NCBI RefSeq assembly: GCF_012641275.1
Contig: NZ_JABAIA010000001.1
Coordinates: 3,100,001 to 3,164,000 of the forward strand
Direction: 5' to 3'
DNA length: 64,000 nt
From: Chitinophaga varians
GTDB taxonomy: Bacteria > Bacteroidota > Bacteroidia > Chitinophagales > Chitinophagaceae
Under the pieces are notes generated by a model. That model saw only the letters and a program-made list of their open reading frames with translations. It was not told the DNA's origin and did no database searches. Made by a program: the position numbers and the translations under genes. This document shows positions 45,455 to 53,244 of the stretch, one piece after another. Position 1 is the stretch's first letter. The number at the start of each line of letters is the position of its first letter.

Positions 45455-45600
45455 TGGCTGTAGGAGGAGGAGTCGAACCTCCACGGGGCAGTTAGCCATA
45501 GCACAATTAAGATTAGTGGTCAACCCATTTATGCTACGTTTATCCCGAGCTCCCCACCCCCGAGACAAGGGGGCATGTCTGCCAGTTTCATCATCCCACA
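45455..45600 (-). tRNA. tRNA-like RNA with a 74-nt variable region, anticodon loop GUC
   Basis: 146 nt on the minus strand. Acceptor TGTGGGA (45600-45594) pairs with TCCTACA (45465-45459) over 7 bp with one G-U; discriminator G and CCA are encoded (45458-45455). The D arm is ATG/CAT with an 11-nt loop, Leu-like. The anticodon arm is CCCCC / GGGGG with loop TTGTCTC (GUC; U33 present, but U at 37). The T arm is GGAGG / CCTCC with loop TTCGACT. Between anticodon and T arms lie 74 nt (45556-45483), with GGGG/CCCC at the base and a TAGCATAA / TTGTGCTA stem above. Normal type II variable arms have 10-25 nt. Identity and charging are open. Confidence 0.65.
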
Positions 45601-45660
45601 ATTTTTATTATCATTACTGTCACGTTCTTTCCGGTGGCTTATTTCGTAATGATTATAATG

Positions 45661-45692
45661 CAAATCTAAAGACGCGGGCGATTCTTTGCAAA
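45661..45692 (-). promoter_or_regulatory. Consensus promoter of the tRNA-like RNA gene
   Basis: On the minus strand TTTG (45692-45689), 20 nt, TAGATTTG (45668-45661): exact match to the Bacteroidota TTTG/TAnnTTTG consensus. The start point should be near 45654, giving a 5' leader of about 55 nt to be removed by processing. Confidence 0.7.
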
Positions 45693-45775
45693 TTTTTTAA
45701 GAAAAATTTTTGAATTTTCGATATTTTTTAAATATTTGCATATAACTTTAAAACATTCAAAAACAAATTGTAAAA

Positions 45776-46243
45776 ATGAGCCACAATTTGAATATTGACA
45801 AACTCGATTTGCAGATTATCAGCGAAATGATGAACAATGCTGAGATCTCCTACGCCGATCTGGGGAAGAAACTGTTCGTTTCCGGCGGCACTATTCATGT
45901 GAGAATGAAGAAATTGCAAGAACTGGGTATAGTTAAAGGTACTAAATTACATGTAGATTTGAAAATGATCGGCTATGATGTAATTGCTTTTATCGGTATT
46001 TACCTGGAAAAAAGCTCTATGTACGATACTGTAGCCAAAGAATTGCGTAAAATCCCGGAAATGGTGCGCCTCAACTATACCACCGGTAGCTATAGCATGT
46101 TCGCTGAAATCATCTGTAAAGATATTACCCAGTTACGCCGTATCCTCCACGATGAATTACAGAAAATAAAAGGAATCGAAAGAACCGAAACCCTCATCTC
46201 TCTCGAAGAAAGTTTTTACCGCACTATCAACGTGGTGGAATAA
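45776..46243 (+). CDS. Lrp/AsnC family transcriptional regulator
   Basis: A 155-aa protein: N-terminal helix-turn-helix (about 5-60) with LDLQIISEMMNNAEISYADLGKKL-like sequence (shown in part) and a C-terminal RAM/AsnC ligand domain (about 70-150) with IGIYLEKSSMYDTVAKEL and RLNYTTGSYSMFAEIICKD. Members form octamers and respond to amino acids. It is divergent from the tRNA-like gene and lies before tryptophan 2,3-dioxygenase, which it may control; that is inference. Confidence 0.93.
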   Translation: MSHNLNIDKLDLQIISEMMNNAEISYADLGKKLFVSGGTIHVRMKKLQELGIVKGTKLHVDLKMIGYDVIAFIGIYLEKSSMYDTVAKELRKIPEMVRLNYTTGSYSMFAEIICKDITQLRRILHDELQKIKGIERTETLISLEESFYRTINVVE

Positions 46244-46308
46244 TTAAGGCAGGCCGGACCGGGAATAGCCGCAGTTGCTTTTTCATCCGGAATGATTAAT
46301 TTCCGCCA

Positions 46309-47238
46309 ATGGTTACAACAGAAATTGCCGATAAAATAAAACGGCTGGAGGAAAAATATGCCGCCATGGGGCAGAACCTGTCTTCCTATCTCGACGGGCT
46401 GCTATATGCGGACTATCTGACATACTGGGATTATATCCAACTGGATGTGTTGCTGAATCTGCAACATCCGCGCACGCCGATTCCGGATGAAAACATCTTC
46501 ATCATTTATCACCAGATAACGGAATTGTACTTTAAACTGACGCTACAGGCGATCGAACAGATCAGCTTTGCGCCGGAGCGGACCGCGACTGTGTTTACCA
46601 CACAGTTAAAACGGATCAATAACTATTTCCGCAACCTGATCAACTCTTTTGAGATCATGGTTGACGGGATGGACAAGGACCAGTTCCTGCAGTTCAGGAT
46701 GGCACTATTACCGGCCAGTGGCTTCCAGAGCGGACAGTTCAGGATGATCGAGATATGTTCCACCCGGCTGTCTAACCTGGTATACGAACCCCAGCGCCCG
46801 GCCGTGGAAAAGGCGGACCTGAAAACGATACTGGACAGCATTTACTGGAGAAGCGGCGCCACCGAACTGGCCACCGGCAAGAAAACCCTGACCCTGCAGC
46901 AGTTTGAGAAAAAATATATGGGCCCCTTCCTGCAACTGGCTACGCGGTATGAGCAATCCAATATCCAGGCTGCCTATCAGCAACTGCCGGAGGCCGATAA
47001 GGCTATCGTTGTTCCCCTGTTGAAGGAGTATGACCTGAACATCAATGTGAGGTGGCCCCTGATGCATTATAAATCAGCTGTCAGGTACCTGCATAAAAAA
47101 CCGGAAGATATTGCTGCTACGGGAGGGACCAACTGGCAACAGTTCCTGCCTCCGAAAAACAAACGCATTATATTTTTCCCGGAACTGTGGACCGAAGATG
47201 AACTGAATAACTGGGGCAAACTGGCGATGGGTGAATAG
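46309..47238 (+). CDS. Tryptophan 2,3-dioxygenase family protein
   Basis: This 309-aa, all-helical heme enzyme would open the indole ring to N-formylkynurenine. Motifs: LDVLLNLQHP, the substrate-site HQITELYFKL (His at 68), RMALLPASGFQSGQFR (about 128-143), and the proximal heme His probably in RWPLMHYKSAVRYL (about 250). These match the TDO family, which usually forms tetramers of about 280-310 aa. No other kynurenine-pathway gene is nearby. The next gene lies convergent 2 nt away. Confidence 0.9.
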   Translation: MVTTEIADKIKRLEEKYAAMGQNLSSYLDGLLYADYLTYWDYIQLDVLLNLQHPRTPIPDENIFIIYHQITELYFKLTLQAIEQISFAPERTATVFTTQLKRINNYFRNLINSFEIMVDGMDKDQFLQFRMALLPASGFQSGQFRMIEICSTRLSNLVYEPQRPAVEKADLKTILDSIYWRSGATELATGKKTLTLQQFEKKYMGPFLQLATRYEQSNIQAAYQQLPEADKAIVVPLLKEYDLNINVRWPLMHYKSAVRYLHKKPEDIAATGGTNWQQFLPPKNKRIIFFPELWTEDELNNWGKLAMGE

Positions 47239-47240
47239 CC

Positions 47241-47945
47241 TCAGCCTATTTTCTGTGTAGTGAATCTTTTGATATAATATGCCAGCAACGGTACATCTGC
47301 CTTTTCCAGCGGATGTGCCGTGTCAGGTAAAATAGTCATCTGCGCTTCCGGCAAGGACCGGTATACCTCTATCGTTTCCGTGAAAGATACCATGTTGTCC
47401 CGGTCTCCCATCATCAGCATACAGGGAGATGCCACCTGTGCATAGTCCTGTGCCTTCAGTAATGACTGGTGGCCCAGGTCTTCAATCAGCTGTGCCGTCC
47501 GTGTCACCACCTCTTTCCAGTCGTTGGGGGTATGTCTTTCCTCCAGCAGTTTGGCAAAACCGGGTACTTTTTCGGCTATCAGCGCCGGGTTTAATTGTTT
47601 GACCTCTTTACCGGCGGTGGCTTCGTTCCAGTTGTATTTGGTGGCCAGCGTTATCACCCTGCCTATTTTTTCCGGATAATGCCGGGCCAGGTACATGGCC
47701 ACATAGCCTCCCATGCTGTATCCAAAGATGTGTACAAAGTCGAGCTGGTGCTGATCGAGGTATTCCAGCACCTCAGCGGCGAACACCTGTATATTAAAGC
47801 CGTTGGCTGAAAAAGGCACCGGGCCGTGGCCGCTGAAATTGATGGTATGGACATCGTAGTAGGGTTCCAGTTGCTCTGCCAGCGTTTTGAACTGTGTGGC
47901 AGCGCCGAGGGCGCCGTGCAGTAGCAGAAGAGGGGACTTGTACAT
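47241..47945 (-). CDS. Alpha/beta hydrolase
   Basis: A 234-aa cytoplasmic hydrolase. The oxyanion LLLHGALGAATQF is near the N terminus, the nucleophile elbow GYSMGG (Ser at about 97) follows, then acid Asp in MMGDRDNMVS (about 180), and catalytic His in LPDTAHPLEKAD (about 210). The full triad is present. Substrate cannot be told. It converges with the dioxygenase gene; a kynurenine formamidase role is possible by position, but the fold signature is generic. Confidence 0.88.
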   Translation of the reverse strand: MYKSPLLLLHGALGAATQFKTLAEQLEPYYDVHTINFSGHGPVPFSANGFNIQVFAAEVLEYLDQHQLDFVHIFGYSMGGYVAMYLARHYPEKIGRVITLATKYNWNEATAGKEVKQLNPALIAEKVPGFAKLLEERHTPNDWKEVVTRTAQLIEDLGHQSLLKAQDYAQVASPCMLMMGDRDNMVSFTETIEVYRSLPEAQMTILPDTAHPLEKADVPLLAYYIKRFTTQKIG

Positions 47946-47950
47946 TTTGA

Positions 47951-48087
47951 AATTTTGATATTTAGTTATTTATCCGGAGGTCTTGTCATTAACAGATTGC
48001 TATTTAAAGGAAAATCTCTTTAAAAACAAACGCTTTACAACAAAACACCTAAAACAAATACCGGTCAAATAACTAAATATCCAAATT
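47951..48087. repeat. Inverted-repeat element between hydrolase and SDR genes
   Basis: Arms at 47951-47977 and 48061-48087 match inverted at 24 of 27 positions (core GATATTTAGTTATTT, ends CCGG inside). They enclose about 83 A/T-rich nt. The size (137 bp) and long terminal arms resemble a MITE or a large REP-type hairpin. Related sequence lies at 30061-30120 and 45333-45360. No clear target-site duplication was seen. Confidence 0.55.
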
Positions 48088-48101
48088 CCAGCATTTCTAA
48101 A

Positions 48102-48854
48102 TCACTGAGCCAGGTATGCCCCGTCTACCGGGTAATAACCACCGGTTACGAAGGAAGAGAGGGGAGCGCTTAGCCATAATACGAGTTCCGCCACTTCCTC
48201 CGGCTTGCCTAACCGGCCTATGGGGTGCAAACCTACCAATGCCTGCATCGCCTGCTGGCTCAGATGTTTGGTTAATAAAGGTGTTTCAATAAATCCGGGG
48301 CCTACGGCATTGACACGAATGCCTTTGGCAGAGTATTCAAGCGCTGCGGTCTTGGTGAGGCCTACTACCGCATGTTTGGCAGCAACGTAGGCGCAGGAGC
48401 CTGCGAAACCTGCGGTGCCCAGGATAGAGGCCATGTTCACGATGACGCCGCTACCTGCTTTTTCCATGACGGGCAACTGGTACCGCATACCATAAAACAC
48501 ACCGTTGAGGTTAATACCGATCACTTTCTCCCATTCCGTGAGCTTGTAGTTCCCGGTGGGGGCGGATTCACCGCCGATGCCGGCATTGTTGCAGGCGATG
48601 TCCAGTTTGCCGTACTCTTTGATGGTGGCAGCCACCAGCTGCTCATTGTCTGCCGCTTTGCTCACGTCGGCCTTTACGAAAAACGCTTTGCCACCGGCAC
48701 GCGTTATTTCTTCCACCACGGCTTGTCCGCCCCGTTCATCAATATCGCTGACTATCACACTGGCGCCGTGGCGGGCATATAGCTCAGCTACGCTGCGGCC
48801 AATACCTGAGCCACCACCTGTTACCAATGCCACCTTGTCTTTCAGAAGTTCCAT
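48102..48854 (-). CDS. SDR family oxidoreductase (glucose 1-dehydrogenase-like)
   Basis: A 250-aa classical short-chain dehydrogenase with the nucleotide motif TGGGSGIGRS (about 12-21), NNAG (about 90), catalytic Ser in NMASILGTAG (about 143), Tyr/Lys in YVAAKHAVVG (about 156-160), and the PGFIETPL loop. The Asp after beta-2 (SDIDERGG) favours NAD over NADP. It is shorter than the YghA-like SDR at 23817, lacks its N-terminal extension, and is not a close copy. Substrate unknown. Confidence 0.9.
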   Translation of the reverse strand: MELLKDKVALVTGGGSGIGRSVAELYARHGASVIVSDIDERGGQAVVEEITRAGGKAFFVKADVSKAADNEQLVAATIKEYGKLDIACNNAGIGGESAPTGNYKLTEWEKVIGINLNGVFYGMRYQLPVMEKAGSGVIVNMASILGTAGFAGSCAYVAAKHAVVGLTKTAALEYSAKGIRVNAVGPGFIETPLLTKHLSQQAMQALVGLHPIGRLGKPEEVAELVLWLSAPLSSFVTGGYYPVDGAYLAQ

Positions 48855-48915
48855 AACTGTCGTTTTAGCTCTCTTAACAATGCTGCCGTGTTAAATGTTC
48901 CTCGTATTTTTTTGT

Positions 48916-48923
48916 TATTTTTG
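48916..48923 (+). promoter_or_regulatory. Putative -7 promoter element of the DUF4290-murA-gmk run
   Basis: TATTTTTG matches TAnnTTTG, 71 nt before the ATG at 48995; the -33 box is poor. A start near 48930 would give a leader of about 65 nt. Confidence 0.4.
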
Positions 48924-48994
48924 CAAGGATGTTGTCACTTTACTATCTTCACTTTAAGATGTTCCTACATCAATAATACTTTTAAATACATATA

Positions 48995-49708
48995 ATGGAA
49001 TATAATACCACGCGTAATTACCTGATAATGAAGGAATATGGCCGGAATATCCAGAAAATGGTGGAATTCCTGGGGACCATAGAGGATGACGAGGAGCGCC
49101 AGCGCAATGCGATGGCGGTGATAGAATTAATGGGTACGCTGAATCCGCATCTGAGGAATGTGGAAGATTTCAGGCACAAACTATGGGACCACATATTCAA
49201 TATATCCGGCTTCACCCTGAAAGTGGAATCACCTTATCCGGTGCCTACACAGGAAGCTTTGCGGGCAAAACCGGACCGTTTGCCTTATCCCAAAAAATAC
49301 CCGCGCAACCGTCACTTCGGTAAGAACCTGGAGATGGTGATCGACAAAGCCCTGCATGAAGATAATACCGAGAAAAAAGAAGGTTTTACCCAGTGCATCG
49401 GCAACTATATGAAACTTGCCTATTCCAACTGGCATAAAGAAAGTGTGCACGATGACGCTATCAAGGCGGAACTGGCAGCTATCACCAATGGTGAGCTGGA
49501 GTTCCAGACCGGCGGCAGCAGCGCCTCCACATCATCTGCCCAGACGCCCAGCTTCAACCTGGGTGGCAATACCGGCAGCGGTGGAGATCATTTCCGTTCC
49601 AACAAACGTAAAAACTTCCAGCAGAACAAACAGTTCAAAAGCAACAACGGCGGAGGAAAAAATAATAACAAGCACAATAACAAATACAACAAAAACAGGA
49701 ACAAGTGA
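48995..49708 (+). CDS. DUF4290 family protein
   Basis: This 237-aa cytoplasmic protein has a conserved helical N-terminal domain (about 1-170), with YNTTRNYLIMKEYGRNIQKM at the start. The C-terminal tail (about 175-237) is disordered and rich in Ser, Gly, Asn and Lys, ending in a Lys/Asn run, likely nucleic-acid-binding or simply flexible. The family is restricted to Bacteroidota and typically sits upstream of murA, as here with a 4-nt GTGA overlap. Function unknown; the coupling hints at cell-wall or division timing. Confidence 0.88.
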   Translation: MEYNTTRNYLIMKEYGRNIQKMVEFLGTIEDDEERQRNAMAVIELMGTLNPHLRNVEDFRHKLWDHIFNISGFTLKVESPYPVPTQEALRAKPDRLPYPKKYPRNRHFGKNLEMVIDKALHEDNTEKKEGFTQCIGNYMKLAYSNWHKESVHDDAIKAELAAITNGELEFQTGGSSASTSSAQTPSFNLGGNTGSGGDHFRSNKRKNFQQNKQFKSNNGGGKNNNKHNNKYNKNRNK

Positions 49709-51015
49709 GCAGTGCTTTTGAAGTAAGAGGAGGCAACCGTCTCAAAGGTGAAATTATACCGCAGGGTGCCAAAAACGAGGCTTTACAGATCATCAGTGCC
49801 GTGATGCTGACTTCAGAGAAAGTCACCATTCACAACATTCCCGATATAGTAGATGTCAATTTGCTGATAGAGCTGCTCGGTGATGCCGGTGTAAAAGTAA
49901 ACCGTATCAGCCGCGACAAATGTGAGTTTCAGGCAGATGATATCGACCTGGCCTATCTGCAGGGCGCCGATTTCAAAAAGAAATCCGGCAGGCTGCGTGG
50001 TTCCGTGATGATTGCCGGTCCGCTGCTGGCAAGGTTTGGCAAAGCGCTGATCCCGAAGCCGGGAGGCGATAAAATTGGCCGCCGCCGCCTGGACACGCAC
50101 ATCATCGGGTTTGAGAAACTGGGCGCACGTTTTAACTACGAATCTGACGATAATTATTTCCGCCTGGAAGCCCCCGGTGGCCTGAAAGGCACTTATATGC
50201 TGCTGGACGAGCCCAGCGTGACCGGTACCGCCAACATCGTAATGGCTGCTGTACTGGCACAGGGCACCACCACCATCTACAATGCTGCCTGCGAACCTTA
50301 TCTGCAGCAGCTTTGCAAAATGCTTAACAGTATGGGCGCCCGCATCAGCGGCGTAGGTTCCAACCTGCTGACCATCGAAGGGGTGACCAGCCTCGGCGGC
50401 TGTCAGCATACCATGCTGCCGGACATGATCGAAATAGGGTCGTTCATCGGTCTCGCTGCCATGACGCAGAGTGAACTGACCATCAAAAATGCCGGTGTGG
50501 AAAGCCTGGGCATCATCCCCGAGAAATTCCGCTCCCTGGGCATTCAACTGGAAATCAAAGGCAACGACATTTATATTCCTTCCCAGGAAACGTATGAAAT
50601 ACAGACGTTCCTGGACGGCTCTATCCTTACCATAGCAGACCATCCATGGCCCGGCTTTACGCCCGACCTGCTCAGCATCGTGCTGGTAGTGGCCACACAA
50701 GCCAAAGGCAGCGTGATGATCCACCAGAAAATGTTCGAGAGCCGCCTGTTCTTCGTAGACAAGCTCATTGACATGGGCGCACAGATCGTACTGTGCGATC
50801 CGCACCGTGCCGTGGTAATAGGCCTGGGCCGCCAGCACCCGCTGCGTGGCATCACCATGTCTTCCCCGGACATCCGTGCCGGCGTGTCGCTCCTGATCGC
50901 TGCCCTCAGCGCAGAAGGAAAGAGCACCATCCAGAACATCGACCAGATAGACCGTGGTTACCAGTACATCGACGAACGGTTGAGAAACCTGGGAGCCGAT
51001 ATCAAGCGCGTATAA
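49705..51015 (+). CDS. murA: UDP-N-acetylglucosamine 1-carboxyvinyltransferase, Asp-type
   Basis: The product is 436 aa and catalyses the first committed step of peptidoglycan synthesis. It starts at GTG 49705, overlapping the previous stop by 4 nt. Seen: GAKNEALQIISA (substrate Lys-Asn), and the active-site loop ALIPKPGGDKIGRRRLDTH in which Asp122 replaces the usual Cys (GGC in E. coli at Cys115). It also has IEIGSFIGLAAMT and PDIRAGVSLLIAAL (catalytic Asp, Arg). The Cys-to-Asp change makes the enzyme insensitive to fosfomycin in Mycobacterium and Chlamydia. Confidence 0.96.
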   Translation: MSSAFEVRGGNRLKGEIIPQGAKNEALQIISAVMLTSEKVTIHNIPDIVDVNLLIELLGDAGVKVNRISRDKCEFQADDIDLAYLQGADFKKKSGRLRGSVMIAGPLLARFGKALIPKPGGDKIGRRRLDTHIIGFEKLGARFNYESDDNYFRLEAPGGLKGTYMLLDEPSVTGTANIVMAAVLAQGTTTIYNAACEPYLQQLCKMLNSMGARISGVGSNLLTIEGVTSLGGCQHTMLPDMIEIGSFIGLAAMTQSELTIKNAGVESLGIIPEKFRSLGIQLEIKGNDIYIPSQETYEIQTFLDGSILTIADHPWPGFTPDLLSIVLVVATQAKGSVMIHQKMFESRLFFVDKLIDMGAQIVLCDPHRAVVIGLGRQHPLRGITMSSPDIRAGVSLLIAALSAEGKSTIQNIDQIDRGYQYIDERLRNLGADIKRV

Positions 51016-51037
51016 AAACAAACGGTTAATATTACCT

Positions 51038-51082
51038 CAAAACCCAAATTCCGGACAACCTTTTGCCGGATTTTGGGTTTTG
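51038..51082 (+). terminator. Hairpin between murA and gmk
   Basis: A 17-bp stem (51038-51054 with 51066-51082) with one mismatch and an 11-nt loop. The stem ends in TTTTG rather than a free T run, so it may weaken rather than stop transcription into gmk. Confidence 0.6.
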
Positions 51083-51124
51083 CATTTGAATGACACCGCC
51101 ACCTTTCGATTTTTTATTAGCATA

Positions 51125-51694
51125 ATGGAAAAAAAGATCATCATTATCACCGCCCCCTCCGGAGCGGGTAAAACCACCATCGTAAAGAAACTGCTGGCCA
51201 GCATGCCTGTACTGGCCTTTTCTATATCTGCCGCCACCCGCACGGCCCGCGCCGGCGAAGTGAACGGAAGGGACTATTATTTCATGACCACCGAAGAGTT
51301 CCACACCAAAATAGATGAAAATGCTTTCGCAGAGTATGAAATGGTGTATGCCGGCAAATACTACGGCACCCTGAAAAGCGAACTGGAACGCATCTGGACC
51401 AACGACCGGATACCGATGGTTGACATCGACGTAAAAGGCGCACTCTCTATTAAAGAACACTACCACGATAAAGCCCTGACGATCTTTATTCAACCGCCAT
51501 CCATCGACGCGCTGCGGGAACGTCTCAGCGACAGAGGCACGGAAACACAGGCATCTATCGACGAGCGGCTGGCCAAAGCGCAGTATGAACTGTCGTTCGC
51601 TCATGAGTTTGATAAGATTGTTGTCAACGATGAACTAGAACGCGCATACGAAGAAGTAAAAAACCTGGTACAGGAATTTTTAAATATAAAATAG
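51125..51694 (+). CDS. gmk: Guanylate kinase
   Basis: Phosphorylates GMP to GDP in nucleotide synthesis. The product is 189 aa from ATG 51125; an upstream in-frame start at 51080 lies in the hairpin. P-loop TAPSGAGKTTIV (about 9-20), GMP-binding RTARAGEVNGRDYYF (about 41-55), DIDVKGA (about 102) and a lid with RLSDRGTETQASIDERL. The length is typical (about 190-205). Confidence 0.96.
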   Translation: MEKKIIIITAPSGAGKTTIVKKLLASMPVLAFSISAATRTARAGEVNGRDYYFMTTEEFHTKIDENAFAEYEMVYAGKYYGTLKSELERIWTNDRIPMVDIDVKGALSIKEHYHDKALTIFIQPPSIDALRERLSDRGTETQASIDERLAKAQYELSFAHEFDKIVVNDELERAYEEVKNLVQEFLNIK

Positions 51695-51723
51695 CAGGGT
51701 GATCGTTGGTGTACCTAATTCAT

Positions 51724-51731
51724 TATTTTTG
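51724..51731 (+). promoter_or_regulatory. Putative -7 promoter element of the CNNM/CBS gene
   Basis: TATTTTTG matches TAnnTTTG only 5 nt before the ATG at 51737, so the transcript would start at or next to the start codon. The -33 box is weak. Confidence 0.4.
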
Positions 51732-51736
51732 TTAGG

Positions 51737-53002
51737 ATGGACGGATACACAATTATAATTCTAGTTTCTCTCTTACTGCTGGCAGGCTTCTTTGCGGGCA
51801 TCGAAGCTGCCTTTGCCAATGTGAATAAACTCAGCATTGAGCTCAAAAGAAAGCAGGGGAGAGCTACCGGCAAAATACTGGCCGGTTTTACCGAGCACCC
51901 CAGCCGTTTTCTGGCTACCAGCCTTGTAGGGCTTACTATCACCGTGGTGATCTACAGCATCCTGCTGGCGGGTTTCTTCCAGCCTGTATGGCAGGCAAGC
52001 AACGCTACGCCGGACAACGTGCCCATGCCGCTGGTAATTTTCCTGGAAATATTACTGGCATCACTGGCCATGTTGTTTCTTGGTTTTTTTGTTCCGCGGG
52101 CTATTTTCCGCTCACGCCCTGAAGCGCTGCTGAGCTTTTTTGCATTGCCTATTTCCATCGTGGCCAAGCCACTGTATATTATCGGCAATCTGCTGGTGTC
52201 TATCTCTGAATGGATGTTGAAATATCTTTTCAACGTACGTATCCTTGAAACGCGGGAATCCTTTACCCGTGTGGATGTAGAGCACTTCATCCGGCAGTCG
52301 CAACAACACGTGGGAGAAAACCAGGAGCTGAACACTGAACTGTTTGAAAACGCACTTTCACTGGCACATGTAAAAATCCGTGGCTGCCTGATCCCGCGTA
52401 AAGAAATCGAAGCGCTCGATATCAAAAGCCCGATCATCGACGCCCGGAAAAAATTCATGGAAACAAAACTGTCCAAGATCATTATCTATGATACTACCAT
52501 CGATAATATTCTCGGATATATTCATCAGCTGGATATGTTCAAAAATCCACAGAACATTGAAAGCATCATTCATCCTATATTGGCCGTACCAGAGACTATG
52601 AGCGCCATCGACCTGCTGAGCAAGTTCAATAAGGAACGCAAGAGCATAGCATGGGTGGTGGATGAGTTTGGCGGCACCGCCGGTATCGTCACCATCGAAG
52701 ATGTACTCGAAGAAATTTTCGGGGAAATAAAAGATGAACACGATGAAGAAGAGTTCGTGGAAAAACAGATCGCCGAGAAAGAGTATATTTTTTCAGGCAG
52801 ATTGGAGCTAGATTACTTAAATGAAAAATATAGTCTCGATTTTCCGGAAGATGAAAGTGAAACATTGTCCGGTTACATCATCAATCATCATGAAACCATC
52901 CCGAAGATCAAAGAACGTATCATTATCGGAGACTATGAGTTTGATATACTGAACGTTACGGATACACGGATTGAAATGGTGAAGATGAAAATACTGGGAT
53001 AA
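51737..53002 (+). CDS. CNNM/CBS/CorC_HlyC domain membrane protein (GldE-like)
   Basis: This 421-aa protein has a DUF21/CNNM domain with four hydrophobic segments (about residues 5-25, 58-80, 100-120 and 130-150). A CBS pair follows (about 200-320), with RGCLIPRKEIEALDI and KERKSIAWVVDEFGGTAGIVTIEDVLEEIFG (shown in part), and a C-terminal CorC_HlyC domain (about 340-420). Relatives act as Mg/Co efflux regulators; in Bacteroidota a similar protein, GldE, aids gliding motility. Which applies is not decided by sequence alone. Confidence 0.88.
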   Translation: MDGYTIIILVSLLLLAGFFAGIEAAFANVNKLSIELKRKQGRATGKILAGFTEHPSRFLATSLVGLTITVVIYSILLAGFFQPVWQASNATPDNVPMPLVIFLEILLASLAMLFLGFFVPRAIFRSRPEALLSFFALPISIVAKPLYIIGNLLVSISEWMLKYLFNVRILETRESFTRVDVEHFIRQSQQHVGENQELNTELFENALSLAHVKIRGCLIPRKEIEALDIKSPIIDARKKFMETKLSKIIIYDTTIDNILGYIHQLDMFKNPQNIESIIHPILAVPETMSAIDLLSKFNKERKSIAWVVDEFGGTAGIVTIEDVLEEIFGEIKDEHDEEEFVEKQIAEKEYIFSGRLELDYLNEKYSLDFPEDESETLSGYIINHHETIPKIKERIIIGDYEFDILNVTDTRIEMVKMKILG

Positions 53003-53230
53003 AAAGCCGTTTTTCAGCAGGTGTTATACGATGTTTATATGATATAAAATTTTTTATAATGTCTGTATTAACGGTATAATAACAATTTTGCTAAAACGTT
53101 TTTAAAAAAAGTAGTAGGAATTTAACACGGATTGTATACATTTGCTGTAGATGATGTAACACAATGATTTGATTTTTGTTAAAAGGTTGTAAAAAAAGTG
53201 TTCCAACATTGATAATAAAATAATTCTTGT
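53003..53230. other. AT-rich intergenic region before the candidate RNA
   Basis: 228 bases of very low GC with no frame or hairpin of note. It carries the -33 region (ATTG near 53209) of the promoter at 53231. Confidence 0.4.
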
Positions 53231-53238
53231 TATTTTTG
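53209..53238 (+). promoter_or_regulatory. Bacteroidota-type promoter of the candidate small RNA
   Basis: ATTG (ending at 53211), about 19 nt, then TATTTTTG (53231-53238) fits the TTTG/TAnnTTTG pattern with one change in the -33 box. The start point should be near 53245. Confidence 0.5.
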
Positions 53239-53244
53239 TATTAC

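Noticed and set aside
45455..45600. tmRNA or a group I intron as explanation of the oversized tRNA-like gene
   Set aside because: There is no tag frame, no tmRNA 5' end, the insert is in the variable region rather than the anticodon loop, and 74 nt is far too short for a group I intron.
49813..51021. 402-codon open frame antisense to murA
   Set aside because: It is a shadow of murA, whose motifs are complete on the + strand.
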